NCBI GenBank assembly: GCA_964623515.1
Contig: CAZURV010000021.1
Span: 1-30,237 of the forward strand
Direction: 5' to 3'
Source: RUG714 sp964623515
Lineage (GTDB): Bacteria; Bacillota; Clostridia; Oscillospirales; Acutalibacteraceae
Length of the DNA: 30,237 nucleotides
Positions within the stretch are counted from its first letter, which is position 1, and each line of letters begins with the position of its first letter. The notes under the pieces are model-generated. The model was not told the origin of the DNA and did not search any database. It saw only the letters and a program-made list of their open reading frames with translations. Of this stretch, positions 8,706-17,414 are shown one piece after another. A program made the position numbers and the translations under genes.

Positions 8706-9080
8706 TTAATCAAGAGAAAGCTCTCCGCGTTTATGAAGAATATGGGTAAGCCCCATTTCATAAATATAGTTTACATGTTCATCGTCAAGAGAATAATAAA
8801 CGGTTTTGCCGTCTCTGCGCGGACGTATCAGTCCGCCCGATCTCAAAATACGAAGCTGATGGGAAATTGCCGACTGACTCATATTGATTTCTTTGGCAAT
8901 ATCGCACACACAGAGCTCTTTGTTACTATATAGCACCGATATAATACTGAGCCTCGTTGAATCACCGAAAATTTTAAAAAACTCAGATAAATCAAAAATC
9001 GTTTCAATATCGGGCGATATTCCATGCATATGCTTCGGATGCCCGTGATTGCCCGAACAAATCTTATCTTCTTTTTTCAT
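8706..9080 (-). CDS. ArsR/SmtB-family metal-sensing repressor
   Basis: 124 residues from the ATG at 9080. This start is chosen because GGAG lies 7 bases upstream; a longer frame to 9170 has no ribosome site and would run over the operator. The winged helix-turn-helix includes MSQSAISHQLRILR. Two metal sites are visible: an alpha3N-type box ELCVCD (Cys57, Cys59) with an N-terminal Cys8 and several His (GNHGHPKHMHG), and an alpha5 site Asp100, His102, His113, His116 with exactly the CzrA spacing (+2, +13, +16). By family precedent, Zn or Cd binding releases DNA and induces the efflux operon. It is the first gene of that operon and surely autoregulated. Confidence 0.9.
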   Translation of the reverse strand: MKKEDKICSGNHGHPKHMHGISPDIETIFDLSEFFKIFGDSTRLSIISVLYSNKELCVCDIAKEINMSQSAISHQLRILRSGGLIRPRRDGKTVYYSLDDEHVNYIYEMGLTHILHKRGELSLD

Positions 9081-9151
9081 TATATCTCTCCGTTCCGCCG
9101 CTGATAACAGAATTGCTAATGCATGGGGACCAGCGGTTTTTCTTTTTTGAA

Positions 9152-9173
9152 TATGTGAACATCTGTTCATATA
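9152..9173. promoter_or_regulatory. ArsR/SmtB-type operator
   Basis: Imperfect 10-2-10 inverted repeat, TATGTGAACA-TC-TGTTCATATA, with one mismatch. It matches the ATGAACA..TGTTCAT pattern bound by CzrA/SmtB-type repressors and lies just downstream of the -10 box, overlapping the expected transcription start. Confidence 0.85.
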
Positions 9174-9176
9174 TCT

Positions 9177-9205
9177 ATATTAGTGCAATTCTATTCGGAT
9201 GTCAA
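9177..9205 (-). promoter_or_regulatory. Promoter of the metal efflux operon
   Basis: Minus strand TTGACA (9205-9200), a 17-base spacer and TAATAT (9182-9177), directly next to the operator. Strong sigma-A match. Confidence 0.85.
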
Positions 9206-9273
9206 CAATAAAGTTAAAATTTTTTATCCTGCGAACGGCTATCACCTTGTTGCACTGTAAAAAACATTCAATA

Positions 9274-9390
9274 TGATATAATTTAACTGAATTAACTATT
9301 TAAATCGGGATTTACGCAATAGTCGGAATGCTTCCGAACAAAATTGACCGCCGGAAGCATTCAAACGGATTTTTAGGCGGTTTGCTGTTC
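9274..9390 (+). ncRNA. Possible short non-coding RNA (extended -10 box plus hairpin)
   Basis: An extended -10 box (TGATATAAT, 9274-9282) points rightward, but no gene follows for 700 bases. About 40 bases on is a perfect 11-bp stem, GAATGCTTCCG (9326-9336) with CGGAAGCATTC (9352-9362), then a short T-rich stretch (GGATTTTT). No good -35 box is present and there is no coding frame. It may equally be a relic of an older element. Confidence 0.25.
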
Positions 9391-9485
9391 GGAGGGGCGG
9401 CGCTCTAACGTTGATGATTTAAAACGCAGATGAACCATTATAAAATCTCTTGAAACACCTGTGCAGATGCTTTTTTAGCTGTTTT

Positions 9486-9653
9486 TTATCGGAACAGTGC
9501 TCCATCAAGCTCGCTTGAATGGGACTTGCGAACGATTGCACCCTGCGCAGAGAGCATTCGCTCCTCAGGGTTTCAGTGGGAGATTATCACTCCCTCTGAA
9601 ATTCTGAAATGTCCCCACCGCCTAAGAAGCGGGAGACATCGGCGAACAGATTT
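9486..9653 (+). repeat. Structured intergenic repeat, copy C
   Basis: Full-length family member running from TATCGGAACAG to ACATCGGCGAACAG. Its stems are partly decayed: TTTCAGTGGGAG/CTCCCTCTGAAA has one mismatch, and the terminal hairpin is also imperfect. Confidence 0.85.
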
Positions 9654-9689
9654 AAAAATAAACCGTACCTTTTTTCTGCTGTAAACAAG

Positions 9690-9731
9690 AACAAGACAGG
9701 ATAAGGGCATATGCCCTTATCCTGTCTTGTT
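9690..9731. terminator. 42-base perfect palindrome, probably a bidirectional terminator
   Basis: Arms of 21 bases meet at 9710/9711 (centre GGGCATATGCCC) with no mismatch, flanked by CTTGTTTTC on one side and CTTGTTTAC on the other. It lies about 270 bases past the stop of the ABC exporter gene and probably ends that transcript. Confidence 0.65.
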
Positions 9732-9999
9732 TTCAACTTAACGGAAAAGATGCGCAAATAGTATAACAGCGTAATTTCCCCATAGGCTTTTCACCAAAAG
9801 AAAAAATGCCCGAAATATGGAATTGCAATATAACGATATAGTCAACTGCTTCAACTCCGCCTTGCAGAGCCGCCTCAGCAAGGCAAAATGTTCATCATGC
9901 AAGCGACCGCCGTTGTTACATCTTACGGTATTTGTTTGTCATGGCAATTTTAATCAATCAATTGAGGCTGAAGTTTTCATTATGCCGTACAGAGTCCGC

Positions 10000-11868
10000 T
10001 TACTCCAGTTCAAATGCGCCGGTATAAAGCTGATAATAGATGCCTCTGTCCTCAATCAGTTTTTTATGAGAACCGCGCTCAATAATCTTGCCGTGATCCA
10101 ATACCATGATTACGTCCGAGTTGTGAATTGTGGACAGGCGATGTGCAATTACGAAAGATGTGCGGCCCTTCATCAACGCATCCATGCCTTCCTGAACAAT
10201 GCGCTCCGTGCGGGTATCAATGGAACTGGTTGCCTCATCCAAAACCATGCAGGGAGGATTTGCCGCTACGGCACGAGCAATATTCAAAAGCTGCCGCTGT
10301 CCCTGGCTCAACGCTGCACCCGCATTTAACAGAACCGTGTTGTAACCATACGGCAAATTGGAGATAAAAGAGTCAGCACCCGCCAGCCTTGCGGCCGCAA
10401 TGCATTCATCGTCCGTCGCATCCAGCCTTCCATATCGAATATTCTCCATAACAGTATCTGTAAACAGATTGGTATCCTGCAATACAAGTCCGATAGAGCG
10501 TCTCAAATCATACTTACAGATTTTGTTGATATTGATTCCATCATAGCGAATCTTTCCGTCCGCAATATCATAGAAACGATTCAACAAATTTGTAATCGTT
10601 GTTTTGCCGGCTCCGGTTGCGCCTACAAATGCCAACTTTTGTCCCGGCTCTGCATACAATGTAATATTTTGAAGCACGATTTTTTCCGGCACATATCCGA
10701 AATCCACATCCGTCATCCGAATGTCACCTTTCAGCTCTGTATAAGTCAGACTGCCGTCACTGTGCGGATGCTTCCATGCAAAAATTCCGGTCCGGTTTTC
10801 ACATTCTGTTAACTCGCCGTTCGGACTCTTCTCTGCATTTACCAATGTTACATATCCATCATCCGTTTCCGGTGCTTCATCCAGAAGCGTAAAAATGCGT
10901 TTTGCGCCTGCCATTGCCATCGTAATCAGACTGATCTGCTGACCGACCTGCTGAATTGGATTGGAGAACGACTTTGACAGCGAAAGAAACGCGACCACAA
11001 TGCCTGCGGTCAAAGTTGTGTTGCCATTCAAAATCAAAATACCCCCGATAAAGGCAATCAGAACAGTCAGGAGGTTACCAATCTGCCCCAGGACCGGCAT
11101 AATAAGATTCGCCAGCGTATTTGCTTTTGCGGAGCTTTCATACAAAGCTGTGTTTTTTTCTCGAAACCCGGCTTTTGCCTGTTTTTCATGGCAGAAGATT
11201 TTAATGACCTTTTGCCCGTTCAGCATTTCTTCAATATAGCCGTTCATATCGGCCATGGACGCCTGTTGGCTCGAAAAACAAGTGATGCTCTTTTTGGAAA
11301 CAACCACTGTTATCACAATGTCAATAACGGTGACAATGACAACAATCAATGCAAGCGGACGGCTGTAATAAACCATAACAACAAGGGACGCAACCGCCGT
11401 GATTACGCAGGCAATCAGTTGTGCCATCGCGTTACTGATAAACTGACGAAGCGTATCTGTATCGTTCGTGTAATGGCTCATGACATCCCCGTGTGTATGC
11501 GTGTCAAAATAAGAAATCGGCAGGCTCTGCATATGATAAAACATATCATCACGAATGTGCTTCAGGCAACCCTGAGAAACGCTCACCATCAAGCGATTAT
11601 AAAGGATTGTGCAAATAACGCCGGCCAGATAAATACATCCCATTTGGACAATCGCGCGCAGCAAACCGGAATAATCGGAAGCATTGTTGGCAAGCATAGG
11701 CGTAATATAATCGTCAATAACAGTCTGTGTAAACATAGAACCCAAAATCCCGGCTACGGTTGATATAATCACCGCGATGCAGGCAACTGCAAACATCCAT
11801 CTGGAGTTTCGTACAATATAGGAAAGCAGACGGAAAAGCGTTCCGTGCTGTTTGTTTGTGTTATTCAT
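10000..11868 (-). CDS. Heterodimeric ABC exporter, subunit with catalytic Walker B
   Basis: 622 residues from the ATG at 11868. This start is chosen because GGAGG sits 8 bases upstream; the upstream in-frame ATG at 11919 lies inside the previous gene. The N-terminal half has six membrane helices (type IV exporter fold). The C-terminal ATPase has Walker A GATGAGKTT, Walker B CMVLDEATSSID with the catalytic Glu, and the H-loop His in IAHRLST, but its signature is SQGQRQ instead of SGGQ. Paired with the preceding gene, it supplies the Walker motifs of the working site and the faulty signature of the degenerate site, as in TM287/288, LmrCD or BmrCD. It probably exports drugs or lipids. Its start overlaps the upstream stop by 8 bases. 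Confidence 0.88.
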   Translation of the reverse strand: MNNTNKQHGTLFRLLSYIVRNSRWMFAVACIAVIISTVAGILGSMFTQTVIDDYITPMLANNASDYSGLLRAIVQMGCIYLAGVICTILYNRLMVSVSQGCLKHIRDDMFYHMQSLPISYFDTHTHGDVMSHYTNDTDTLRQFISNAMAQLIACVITAVASLVVMVYYSRPLALIVVIVTVIDIVITVVVSKKSITCFSSQQASMADMNGYIEEMLNGQKVIKIFCHEKQAKAGFREKNTALYESSAKANTLANLIMPVLGQIGNLLTVLIAFIGGILILNGNTTLTAGIVVAFLSLSKSFSNPIQQVGQQISLITMAMAGAKRIFTLLDEAPETDDGYVTLVNAEKSPNGELTECENRTGIFAWKHPHSDGSLTYTELKGDIRMTDVDFGYVPEKIVLQNITLYAEPGQKLAFVGATGAGKTTITNLLNRFYDIADGKIRYDGININKICKYDLRRSIGLVLQDTNLFTDTVMENIRYGRLDATDDECIAAARLAGADSFISNLPYGYNTVLLNAGAALSQGQRQLLNIARAVAANPPCMVLDEATSSIDTRTERIVQEGMDALMKGRTSFVIAHRLSTIHNSDVIMVLDHGKIIERGSHKKLIEDRGIYYQLYTGAFELE

Positions 11869-13603
11869 CAGCATTCCCTCCTTGTTGCTGAGAGATATAA
11901 ATATCCCGATAAATTTCATTGTGCTTCAGCAGGTCCTCATGATTCCCCACGCCATCAACACGACCTTCTTTAAGCACAATTATAAAGTCGGCGTCCTGCA
12001 CGGAGGAAATGCGCTGTGCGATAATGAGTTTTGTCGTATCGGGAATTTCCTCACGGAATGCTTTTCGGATCAATGCGTCTGTTTTCGTATCTACGGCGCT
12101 GGTTGAATCATCCAGAATTAAGATTTTTGGCTTTTTCAGCAGCGCACGGGCAATACAGAGCCGCTGCTTTTGTCCGCCGGATACATTGGTACCGCCCTGT
12201 TCAATATAGGTATCATATCCATCCGGGAACTGACTGATAAATTCATCTGCCTGCGCCAATTTACACGCGTGAATCATGGCCTCGTCTGTTGCGGTTTCAT
12301 CACCCCAACGCAGATTATCCTTGATTGTACCGGAAAACAGCAAATTCTTCTGAAGCACCATGGATACTGCGTTTCGAATCGTTTCCAGCTTATAGTCTCT
12401 GACGTTCACACCGCCTACCAGCACTTTGCCGGAAGTCACATCGTAAAGCCGAGGGATTAACTGTACTAAACTGCTTTTGCCGGAGCCGGTTGCTCCGATA
12501 ATTCCAACCATAGAACCGGATGGAATCTTTAAACTGACATCATGAATACACTCGCCGGTTTTATCTCTGAAGTAATTAAACGAAACACCGTCAAATACAA
12601 TTTCACCGTTGTTAACGGTACCGATTGCCTGGGATTTTTCCGTTAAGGTACTCTTTTCATTCAGTACCTCTGTGATTCGACGTCCGGAGCTACGGGCTAT
12701 TGTAATCAGAATCAGGACAACGGAAAGCATCATCAGCGCCGTTAGAATCTGCATGGCATAGGCAATCAAGCTGGACATTTCGCCAGTCGTCAAAATCGTA
12801 CTATGACTGCCGACAATGATCGATGCGCTTACCCAATAAATCAGAAGCAGGCAAACATAAATAACCATCTGCATAATCGGGGAGGAATAAGCCATAATGC
12901 CTTCCGCCTTTTTAAAAATACGGTACAGCGCTGTGGACGTTTTTTGGAACTTTTCCTTTTCATATGCCTCACGGGAAAATCCCTTTACCACACGAATGCC
13001 GCTGAGATTTTCCTGTACAACCTGATTGAGCTTGTCATACTGCTCAAACACCTTTTCGAAGTATCTTTTTGCCCATATAATCAGGAATGCCAATGCAATC
13101 CCCAAAACAGGAATCAGCAACAGGTACATAGACGCAATACGCGCACTGATTGTAAATGCCATCACCAGCGCAAAGATAATCATAAACGGTGCGCGTACTG
13201 CAACGCGAATGATCATCATAAATGCGTTCTGGATATTCATTACATCCGTAGTTAATCGTGTGACAAGACCTGCAGTAGAAAACTTGTCAATATTAGCAAA
13301 GGAAAAATCCTGAATATTATTATACATGTCCGTCCGCATATTTCTGCTCAGACCGGAAGCCGCAACAGAAGCTGTTTTGCTGGCAATCAGACCGCAGATC
13401 AGCGCAACTGCAATGCACCCAATCATAAACCATGCGGTAGAAATCAGCGCCTGACGATCTCCTGCGTAAATTCCTCTGTCGATAATATCTGACTGCAAAA
13501 ACGGAACCAGAATCTCTAATAAGGTTTCCAATGCAGTCAGCACAATCGTTGCAATGACGGCTGTTCGATATTCTCTCAAACAGCCAATGATTTTTTTGAC
13601 CAT
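11861..13603 (-). CDS. Heterodimeric ABC exporter, subunit with degenerate Walker B
   Basis: 580-residue ABC half-exporter. Six membrane helices lie in residues 1-310; the ATPase has Walker A GATGSGKSS near residue 365, Q-loop VLQKN, canonical signature VSGGQKQR, and Walker B ILILDDSTSAVD, where Asp replaces the catalytic Glu. The loss is complementary to the partner's SQGQ signature: one ATP site is competent and the other degenerate. First gene of the operon; AUG preceded by GGAGGT. It follows a leader with two intrinsic terminators, suggesting expression controlled by attenuation. The role is probably multidrug export by family; the substrate is not deducible. Confidence 0.88.
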   Translation of the reverse strand: MVKKIIGCLREYRTAVIATIVLTALETLLEILVPFLQSDIIDRGIYAGDRQALISTAWFMIGCIAVALICGLIASKTASVAASGLSRNMRTDMYNNIQDFSFANIDKFSTAGLVTRLTTDVMNIQNAFMMIIRVAVRAPFMIIFALVMAFTISARIASMYLLLIPVLGIALAFLIIWAKRYFEKVFEQYDKLNQVVQENLSGIRVVKGFSREAYEKEKFQKTSTALYRIFKKAEGIMAYSSPIMQMVIYVCLLLIYWVSASIIVGSHSTILTTGEMSSLIAYAMQILTALMMLSVVLILITIARSSGRRITEVLNEKSTLTEKSQAIGTVNNGEIVFDGVSFNYFRDKTGECIHDVSLKIPSGSMVGIIGATGSGKSSLVQLIPRLYDVTSGKVLVGGVNVRDYKLETIRNAVSMVLQKNLLFSGTIKDNLRWGDETATDEAMIHACKLAQADEFISQFPDGYDTYIEQGGTNVSGGQKQRLCIARALLKKPKILILDDSTSAVDTKTDALIRKAFREEIPDTTKLIIAQRISSVQDADFIIVLKEGRVDGVGNHEDLLKHNEIYRDIYISQQQGGNADE

Positions 13604-13690
13604 AATCTAACCTCCATTTATGTTTTGACAGAGAGAACAACTCCGCTCTCTATCGGAATTGAACATCTTTTTACATTCCGCTTTTAAATT

Positions 13691-13720
13691 AAAAAAAAGC
13701 GCACACCTTTCGGTATGCGC
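13691..13720 (-). terminator. Leader terminator 2 of the ABC exporter operon
   Basis: On the minus strand, GCGCATACC-GAAA-GGTGTGCGC (one G-T pair) is followed by eight T. The GNRA-type loop, strong stem and U-run are those of a textbook intrinsic terminator. It lies about 90 bases before the start codon, within the 5' leader. Confidence 0.88.
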
Positions 13721-13783
13721 AAAAAAAAAGCGATACAAAAGTTGTGATGCTCCTGTATCGTATCAAAGCTAACTTTTGTATCG
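13721..13783 (-). terminator. Leader terminator 1 of the ABC exporter operon
   Basis: On the minus strand, CGATACAAAAGTT (13783-13771) pairs perfectly with AACTTTTGTATCG (13743-13731) across a 27-base loop, followed by C and nine T. The loop carries a second CGATAC that could compete for the same GTATCG, offering an alternative structure, and an AGGAG sequence. Confidence 0.8.
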
Positions 13784-13814
13784 TAGATTAAGCAATCCTA
13801 TTCAATTCGGTTGC

Positions 13815-13843
13815 ATTATAGCACTTAAGGAATCAAAAGTCAA
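13815..13843 (-). promoter_or_regulatory. Promoter of the ABC exporter operon
   Basis: Minus strand TTGACT (13843-13838), a 17-base spacer and TATAAT (13820-13815). The predicted start near 13808 gives a leader of about 205 nt before the ATG at 13603. Confidence 0.85.
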
Positions 13844-14067
13844 GAACGGAATTCCCACTTGTTGATTGTAAACCGCAATGATGACGAACGAAAACAGAAT
13901 GGATATTACTTTGGCATTAAGGCGGAGACTCCGGAAACAGTATATATACATTTAGTTATATCCTGTGCTTTTTGCATTTAAATCCTGCTACGGTCATTAA
14001 ATTCTGTATATCCTATTTGCTGTAAGCTGCATAATCACCCATGTTCAACTTTTTTACAATAATTTTA
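13844..14067. other. Gene-free spacer
   Basis: AT-rich interval between the ABC exporter promoter and repeat copy D. No coding frame, promoter or convincing hairpin seen. Confidence 0.5.
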
Positions 14068-14180
14068 TTTAAATCGAAATGCTTCATCAAGCTCGCTTGA
14101 AATAGGGCTTGCGAACGATTGCAACCTGCACAGGAAGCGTTCGCTCCTCAGGGTCTCGGTGGGAGATTATCACTCCCACG
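14068..14180 (+). repeat. Structured intergenic repeat, copy D (truncated)
   Basis: Has the first two thirds of the family sequence, from TTTAAATCG through the GTGGGAG-ATTATCA-CTCCCAC hairpin, then ends. The terminal AAG-loop hairpin and the GGTTATA end are missing. It lies downstream of the FtsX permease gene. Its hairpin has a T-A pair where other copies have C-G. Confidence 0.8.
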
Positions 14181-14251
14181 TTTGTTTCATCATAAATTTA
14201 TGCCTGATTGTTAAAATGCTTTTAGATAATGCAATGTAATCTTTCATTTTT

Positions 14252-16696
14252 CTATTCGACACCTTTCAGCGATTCTACCATATTGAGCTTTTGAATATTC
14301 TTTCTGAATAACAGACTGACAAGAAGGGATACACCGATTGTGATTGCCGCGCAAATGAAAAATGATGGGACACTGATATTAACCATCATATCAAATTCAT
14401 CACCTGCTGTGGCAATCATAAAATAAGTCAATCCAAGGCCGCACGGAACACCTAAAATTACACCGATTATCGAAAAAATCAGATTTTGAAGCACATTCAG
14501 ATTTAATATTCTCCCTGTTGAAAATCCGACAACCTTAAGTGTTGCATTTTCTCGTTCCTTTTCGGTAAAGAAAAGCTGTCCGAGATTGTGAAGAACAACA
14601 ACGGCAAGAATTATCGCAAACAAAATAATAATTGCAACTAACATATTCATAGTTCCCATATAGTTGTCCCAGAAATTATGCATATCATCGGCCGTTAAAA
14701 CATTGCTGACCTTTTCATTCTGATAATCGGGCAAGCTCTGCAAAGTATCAACATATACAGGAGCAAAATCATATCCGAGCTTTTCAAGCGTATTTCTTGT
14801 AATAACCAAACCTTGTGTCATAGGCGTTCTTGAAATGATTGAAACCTTTGATGTCACCCATTTATCTGAGGTATAGATATGCCATTCAAATGCATCACCC
14901 TCTTTCAGTCCGAAGGCATTGGCGGTTTTTAATGAAAGCGCAACCGTGTTATCATCAGGTGTAATCTGATGTCTGTTTACATCTGTAATATAAAAGCAAC
15001 CGCTTCCGTCAGCAACTGTTACGGTCTGCGTTTTTTTGATACCGTTTGCCCTTATTTCAACAGCCGATGTCATAATCAATTCACCGTCAACAGCTTTTGC
15101 TATTTCTTCGGCGTCTTTTACCGAAGCAGATGAATCCAAAGTCATTCTTGTTTGCTGAACCTGAATTTCATTATACATCCACTGCTCCATATCCCCCATA
15201 CAGTCATACATGGAAAATGCGCAAACGAGTAGCGCCATACAACTTACCGTACCGGCAATACCCATTATTGTACGTGCTTTTCCTCTTACAAAGTTGCGCC
15301 AGTTCCATCTGAAAGTAAAATTCAGTTTTTTCCATAATTCGGATTTTTCAATCTTTGTGAGCTTATATTTCTTAGGCACTTTCGGCCTTAATGTGGCAGC
15401 CGGAGTACCTCCGAGCATGCCGAAAACAGTTAAGAATGTAGTAAGTGTGCATGCAAGAACAGTAGCCGCAGCTACTATGACGAATGAAAGATCAAAGCCG
15501 GTTTTCCATTCTGGCAAAGTATAGTAGCTTGACATAGAATCATAAAACAGATACGGAAGTGTTAACGGACCTGCAATACAACCGAGAACAGAACCGATAA
15601 GACTTATCCAAAATCCGTAGTTTATATAATGCAGAACAATTTTCGCCTTGCTGAACCCAAGTGCCTTAAGCGTGCCTATCTGTGTCCGCTGATTATTCAC
15701 AAGCCTGTTCATACTTGTAATAATGGCAAGAATGGCAATCAGCAGGAATACAACAGGGAAAATAACGCCCATCATTTTATGTTGCTGCATTTCATTATCA
15801 AGCATCATGACACCTTCGGTTTCAGCCCTTGTGGTATACACGGCATAATTATCCTTTAATGCTTCATCAATCTTATCGGATAAAGCAGATGCGTCAACAG
15901 AGGATGTAAAAATGATTTGTGTAAACGGAGTCATTTCTGCAAATTTGCCTGCATCTGCTATTTTAAGCATATGAACTATGCTTTCTTTTGAAAAGCGCTT
16001 GATCAAATCCGCATTCTTTTTTATTTCTTCATTTTCTTCTGCAAATTCATCAACGAGCTCCTCAACCGATTTATTGCTGCTTTCTATATAATTTATTATA
16101 TAATCCTTAACCGGAAGGGATTTATAAGAACAGTAAGCAAACCCGATATTGTTATAATCGGGCCACAAATCATTGTCATTTGCATAATACTGATATTCAC
16201 TGCTGTATACCAAGCCTGCAATTTCAAGTGAAAACGGCACATTTTCAAAAACAAAAGTATATGCATCGCCGACCTTGAGTCCTTTTGCGTCTGCAAATTG
16301 TTTGTCAAGCCATACTTTATTATCCGTGTTGAGATTAAATGCCTCTCCTTCCGTTACATACGGTTTGCATATTGAATTATTTTCCAAACCATAGAGATAC
16401 ACGGTAGGATTATATGCATCCTGTCCCGTAACCTCAATATAACATCTTTTTTCTGCATCGGTTATGCCGTCAATATTTCTAACCTTATTTAAGTCGACGT
16501 CGGTAAAGCCTTCGCCCCATATCCAACCGTCGGCAAGACGCGTTTGTTCATAGTAATCTTTCCGGTAATTTTCGACGCCTGCCCATTCGCCGCCGATTCC
16601 CGTAAAAATGAATACACCTAAAAAAGACATTATCATAACGGAAATGAACTGCCATTTGTTCTGCTTTATATCCTGAAACATTTTTTGCTTGAGCAT
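14252..16696 (-). CDS. FtsX-like ABC permease with two permease domains
   Basis: 814 residues. A membrane helix lies near 18-36, then a large extracellular domain (about 40-310), three helices near 312-430 (FtsX domain 1, with RTQIGTLKALGFSKAKI after the first), a short linker, another helix near 478-500, a second extracellular domain, and three C-terminal helices from about 690 (FtsX domain 2, ENATLKVVGFSTGRIL). This is the long duplicated architecture of MacB/YknZ-like permeases that act on lipids, peptides or lipoproteins from the outer membrane face. It overlaps the ATPase stop by one base (TAATG), and GAGGTG lies upstream, so the two subunits are translationally coupled. The substrate is unknown. 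Confidence 0.85.
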   Translation of the reverse strand: MLKQKMFQDIKQNKWQFISVMIMSFLGVFIFTGIGGEWAGVENYRKDYYEQTRLADGWIWGEGFTDVDLNKVRNIDGITDAEKRCYIEVTGQDAYNPTVYLYGLENNSICKPYVTEGEAFNLNTDNKVWLDKQFADAKGLKVGDAYTFVFENVPFSLEIAGLVYSSEYQYYANDNDLWPDYNNIGFAYCSYKSLPVKDYIINYIESSNKSVEELVDEFAEENEEIKKNADLIKRFSKESIVHMLKIADAGKFAEMTPFTQIIFTSSVDASALSDKIDEALKDNYAVYTTRAETEGVMMLDNEMQQHKMMGVIFPVVFLLIAILAIITSMNRLVNNQRTQIGTLKALGFSKAKIVLHYINYGFWISLIGSVLGCIAGPLTLPYLFYDSMSSYYTLPEWKTGFDLSFVIVAAATVLACTLTTFLTVFGMLGGTPAATLRPKVPKKYKLTKIEKSELWKKLNFTFRWNWRNFVRGKARTIMGIAGTVSCMALLVCAFSMYDCMGDMEQWMYNEIQVQQTRMTLDSSASVKDAEEIAKAVDGELIMTSAVEIRANGIKKTQTVTVADGSGCFYITDVNRHQITPDDNTVALSLKTANAFGLKEGDAFEWHIYTSDKWVTSKVSIISRTPMTQGLVITRNTLEKLGYDFAPVYVDTLQSLPDYQNEKVSNVLTADDMHNFWDNYMGTMNMLVAIIILFAIILAVVVLHNLGQLFFTEKERENATLKVVGFSTGRILNLNVLQNLIFSIIGVILGVPCGLGLTYFMIATAGDEFDMMVNISVPSFFICAAITIGVSLLVSLLFRKNIQKLNMVESLKGVE

Positions 16697-17397
16697 TACC
16701 AGTTCACCTCACTGACTGCCTTAGGATATTCATTAATCATAACATCTTTGATTTTACCGTTTTTTACCTTGATAATTTTGTCAGCGGCCTCTGCAAGCGC
16801 TGCATTGTGCGTAACGATAATAACTGTAGTATGTTTTTCCCTGCTTAAATTCTGTAACAGAGTAAGTATCTGAACACCTGTTTCACTGTCGAGCGCACCT
16901 GTCGGCTCGTCGCAAAGAAGCATTTTTGGATTTTTGCTTACGGCTCTTGCTATGGACACTCTCTGCTGTTCACCGCCCGAAAGCTGGGACGGGAACTGAT
17001 ATTTGTGATCCAGCAGACCAACCTCTTCAAGCACTTTTGCGGCCGGCATGACATTATCGCATATCTCACTGATAAGTTCTATGTTTTCAATGGCTGTCAG
17101 TGTTGGAATTAAGTTATAAAACTGAAATACAAAGCCGACATCCGATGCTCTGTATTTTGTCATTTTGCTGTCATTCAAAGAAACAATATTTTTCCCGTCA
17201 ACAAGGATTTCACCGCTTGTAGCTTTTTCCATTCCGCCGAGAAGATTCAGAAGTGTGGATTTGCCCGCACCGCTCGGTCCGAGGATTACGACAAATTCAC
17301 CCTTGTCGACAGAAAAGCTTGCATCATCAAGCGCATGAATCACATGCTCTCCCGTAAAATATTGCTTTGTTACATTTTTAAATTCAATGAGTGCCAT
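16696..17397 (-). CDS. ABC transporter ATPase (MacB/LolD family)
   Basis: 233 residues: Walker A GPSGAGKST near residue 40, Q-loop FQFYNLIPTLTA, signature LSGGEQQRVSIARA, Walker B LLCDEPTGALD, H-loop VTHN. LolD/MacB/YknY-type ATPases carry the PTGALD motif and pair with FtsX permeases, here the following gene. The ribosome site is weak (AAAGCG only). A GTTAG-N6-CTAAC hairpin ends about 17 bases before the ATG and could limit translation or act as an operator. The operon starts at its own promoter at 17498-17526. Confidence 0.9.
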   Translation of the reverse strand: MALIEFKNVTKQYFTGEHVIHALDDASFSVDKGEFVVILGPSGAGKSTLLNLLGGMEKATSGEILVDGKNIVSLNDSKMTKYRASDVGFVFQFYNLIPTLTAIENIELISEICDNVMPAAKVLEEVGLLDHKYQFPSQLSGGEQQRVSIARAVSKNPKMLLCDEPTGALDSETGVQILTLLQNLSREKHTTVIIVTHNAALAEAADKIIKVKNGKIKDVMINEYPKAVSEVNW

Positions 17398-17414
17398 AAA
17401 ATCACGCTTTCTGC

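Larger units (their letters stand above)
9206..9999. other. Long gene-free interval
   Basis: About 800 bases between the metal operon and the ABC exporter genes hold no credible gene. The contents are the possible small RNA at 9274-9390, repeat copy C, a 42-base palindromic terminator, and 9732-9999, which looks like decayed or spacer sequence. A GCCTTGC/GCAAGGC hairpin is visible near 9870-9900. Confidence 0.6.

Noticed and set aside
13620..13640. Minus-strand frame starting at 13640 before the ABC gene
   Set aside because: It runs through the exporter gene in a different frame and has no ribosome site.
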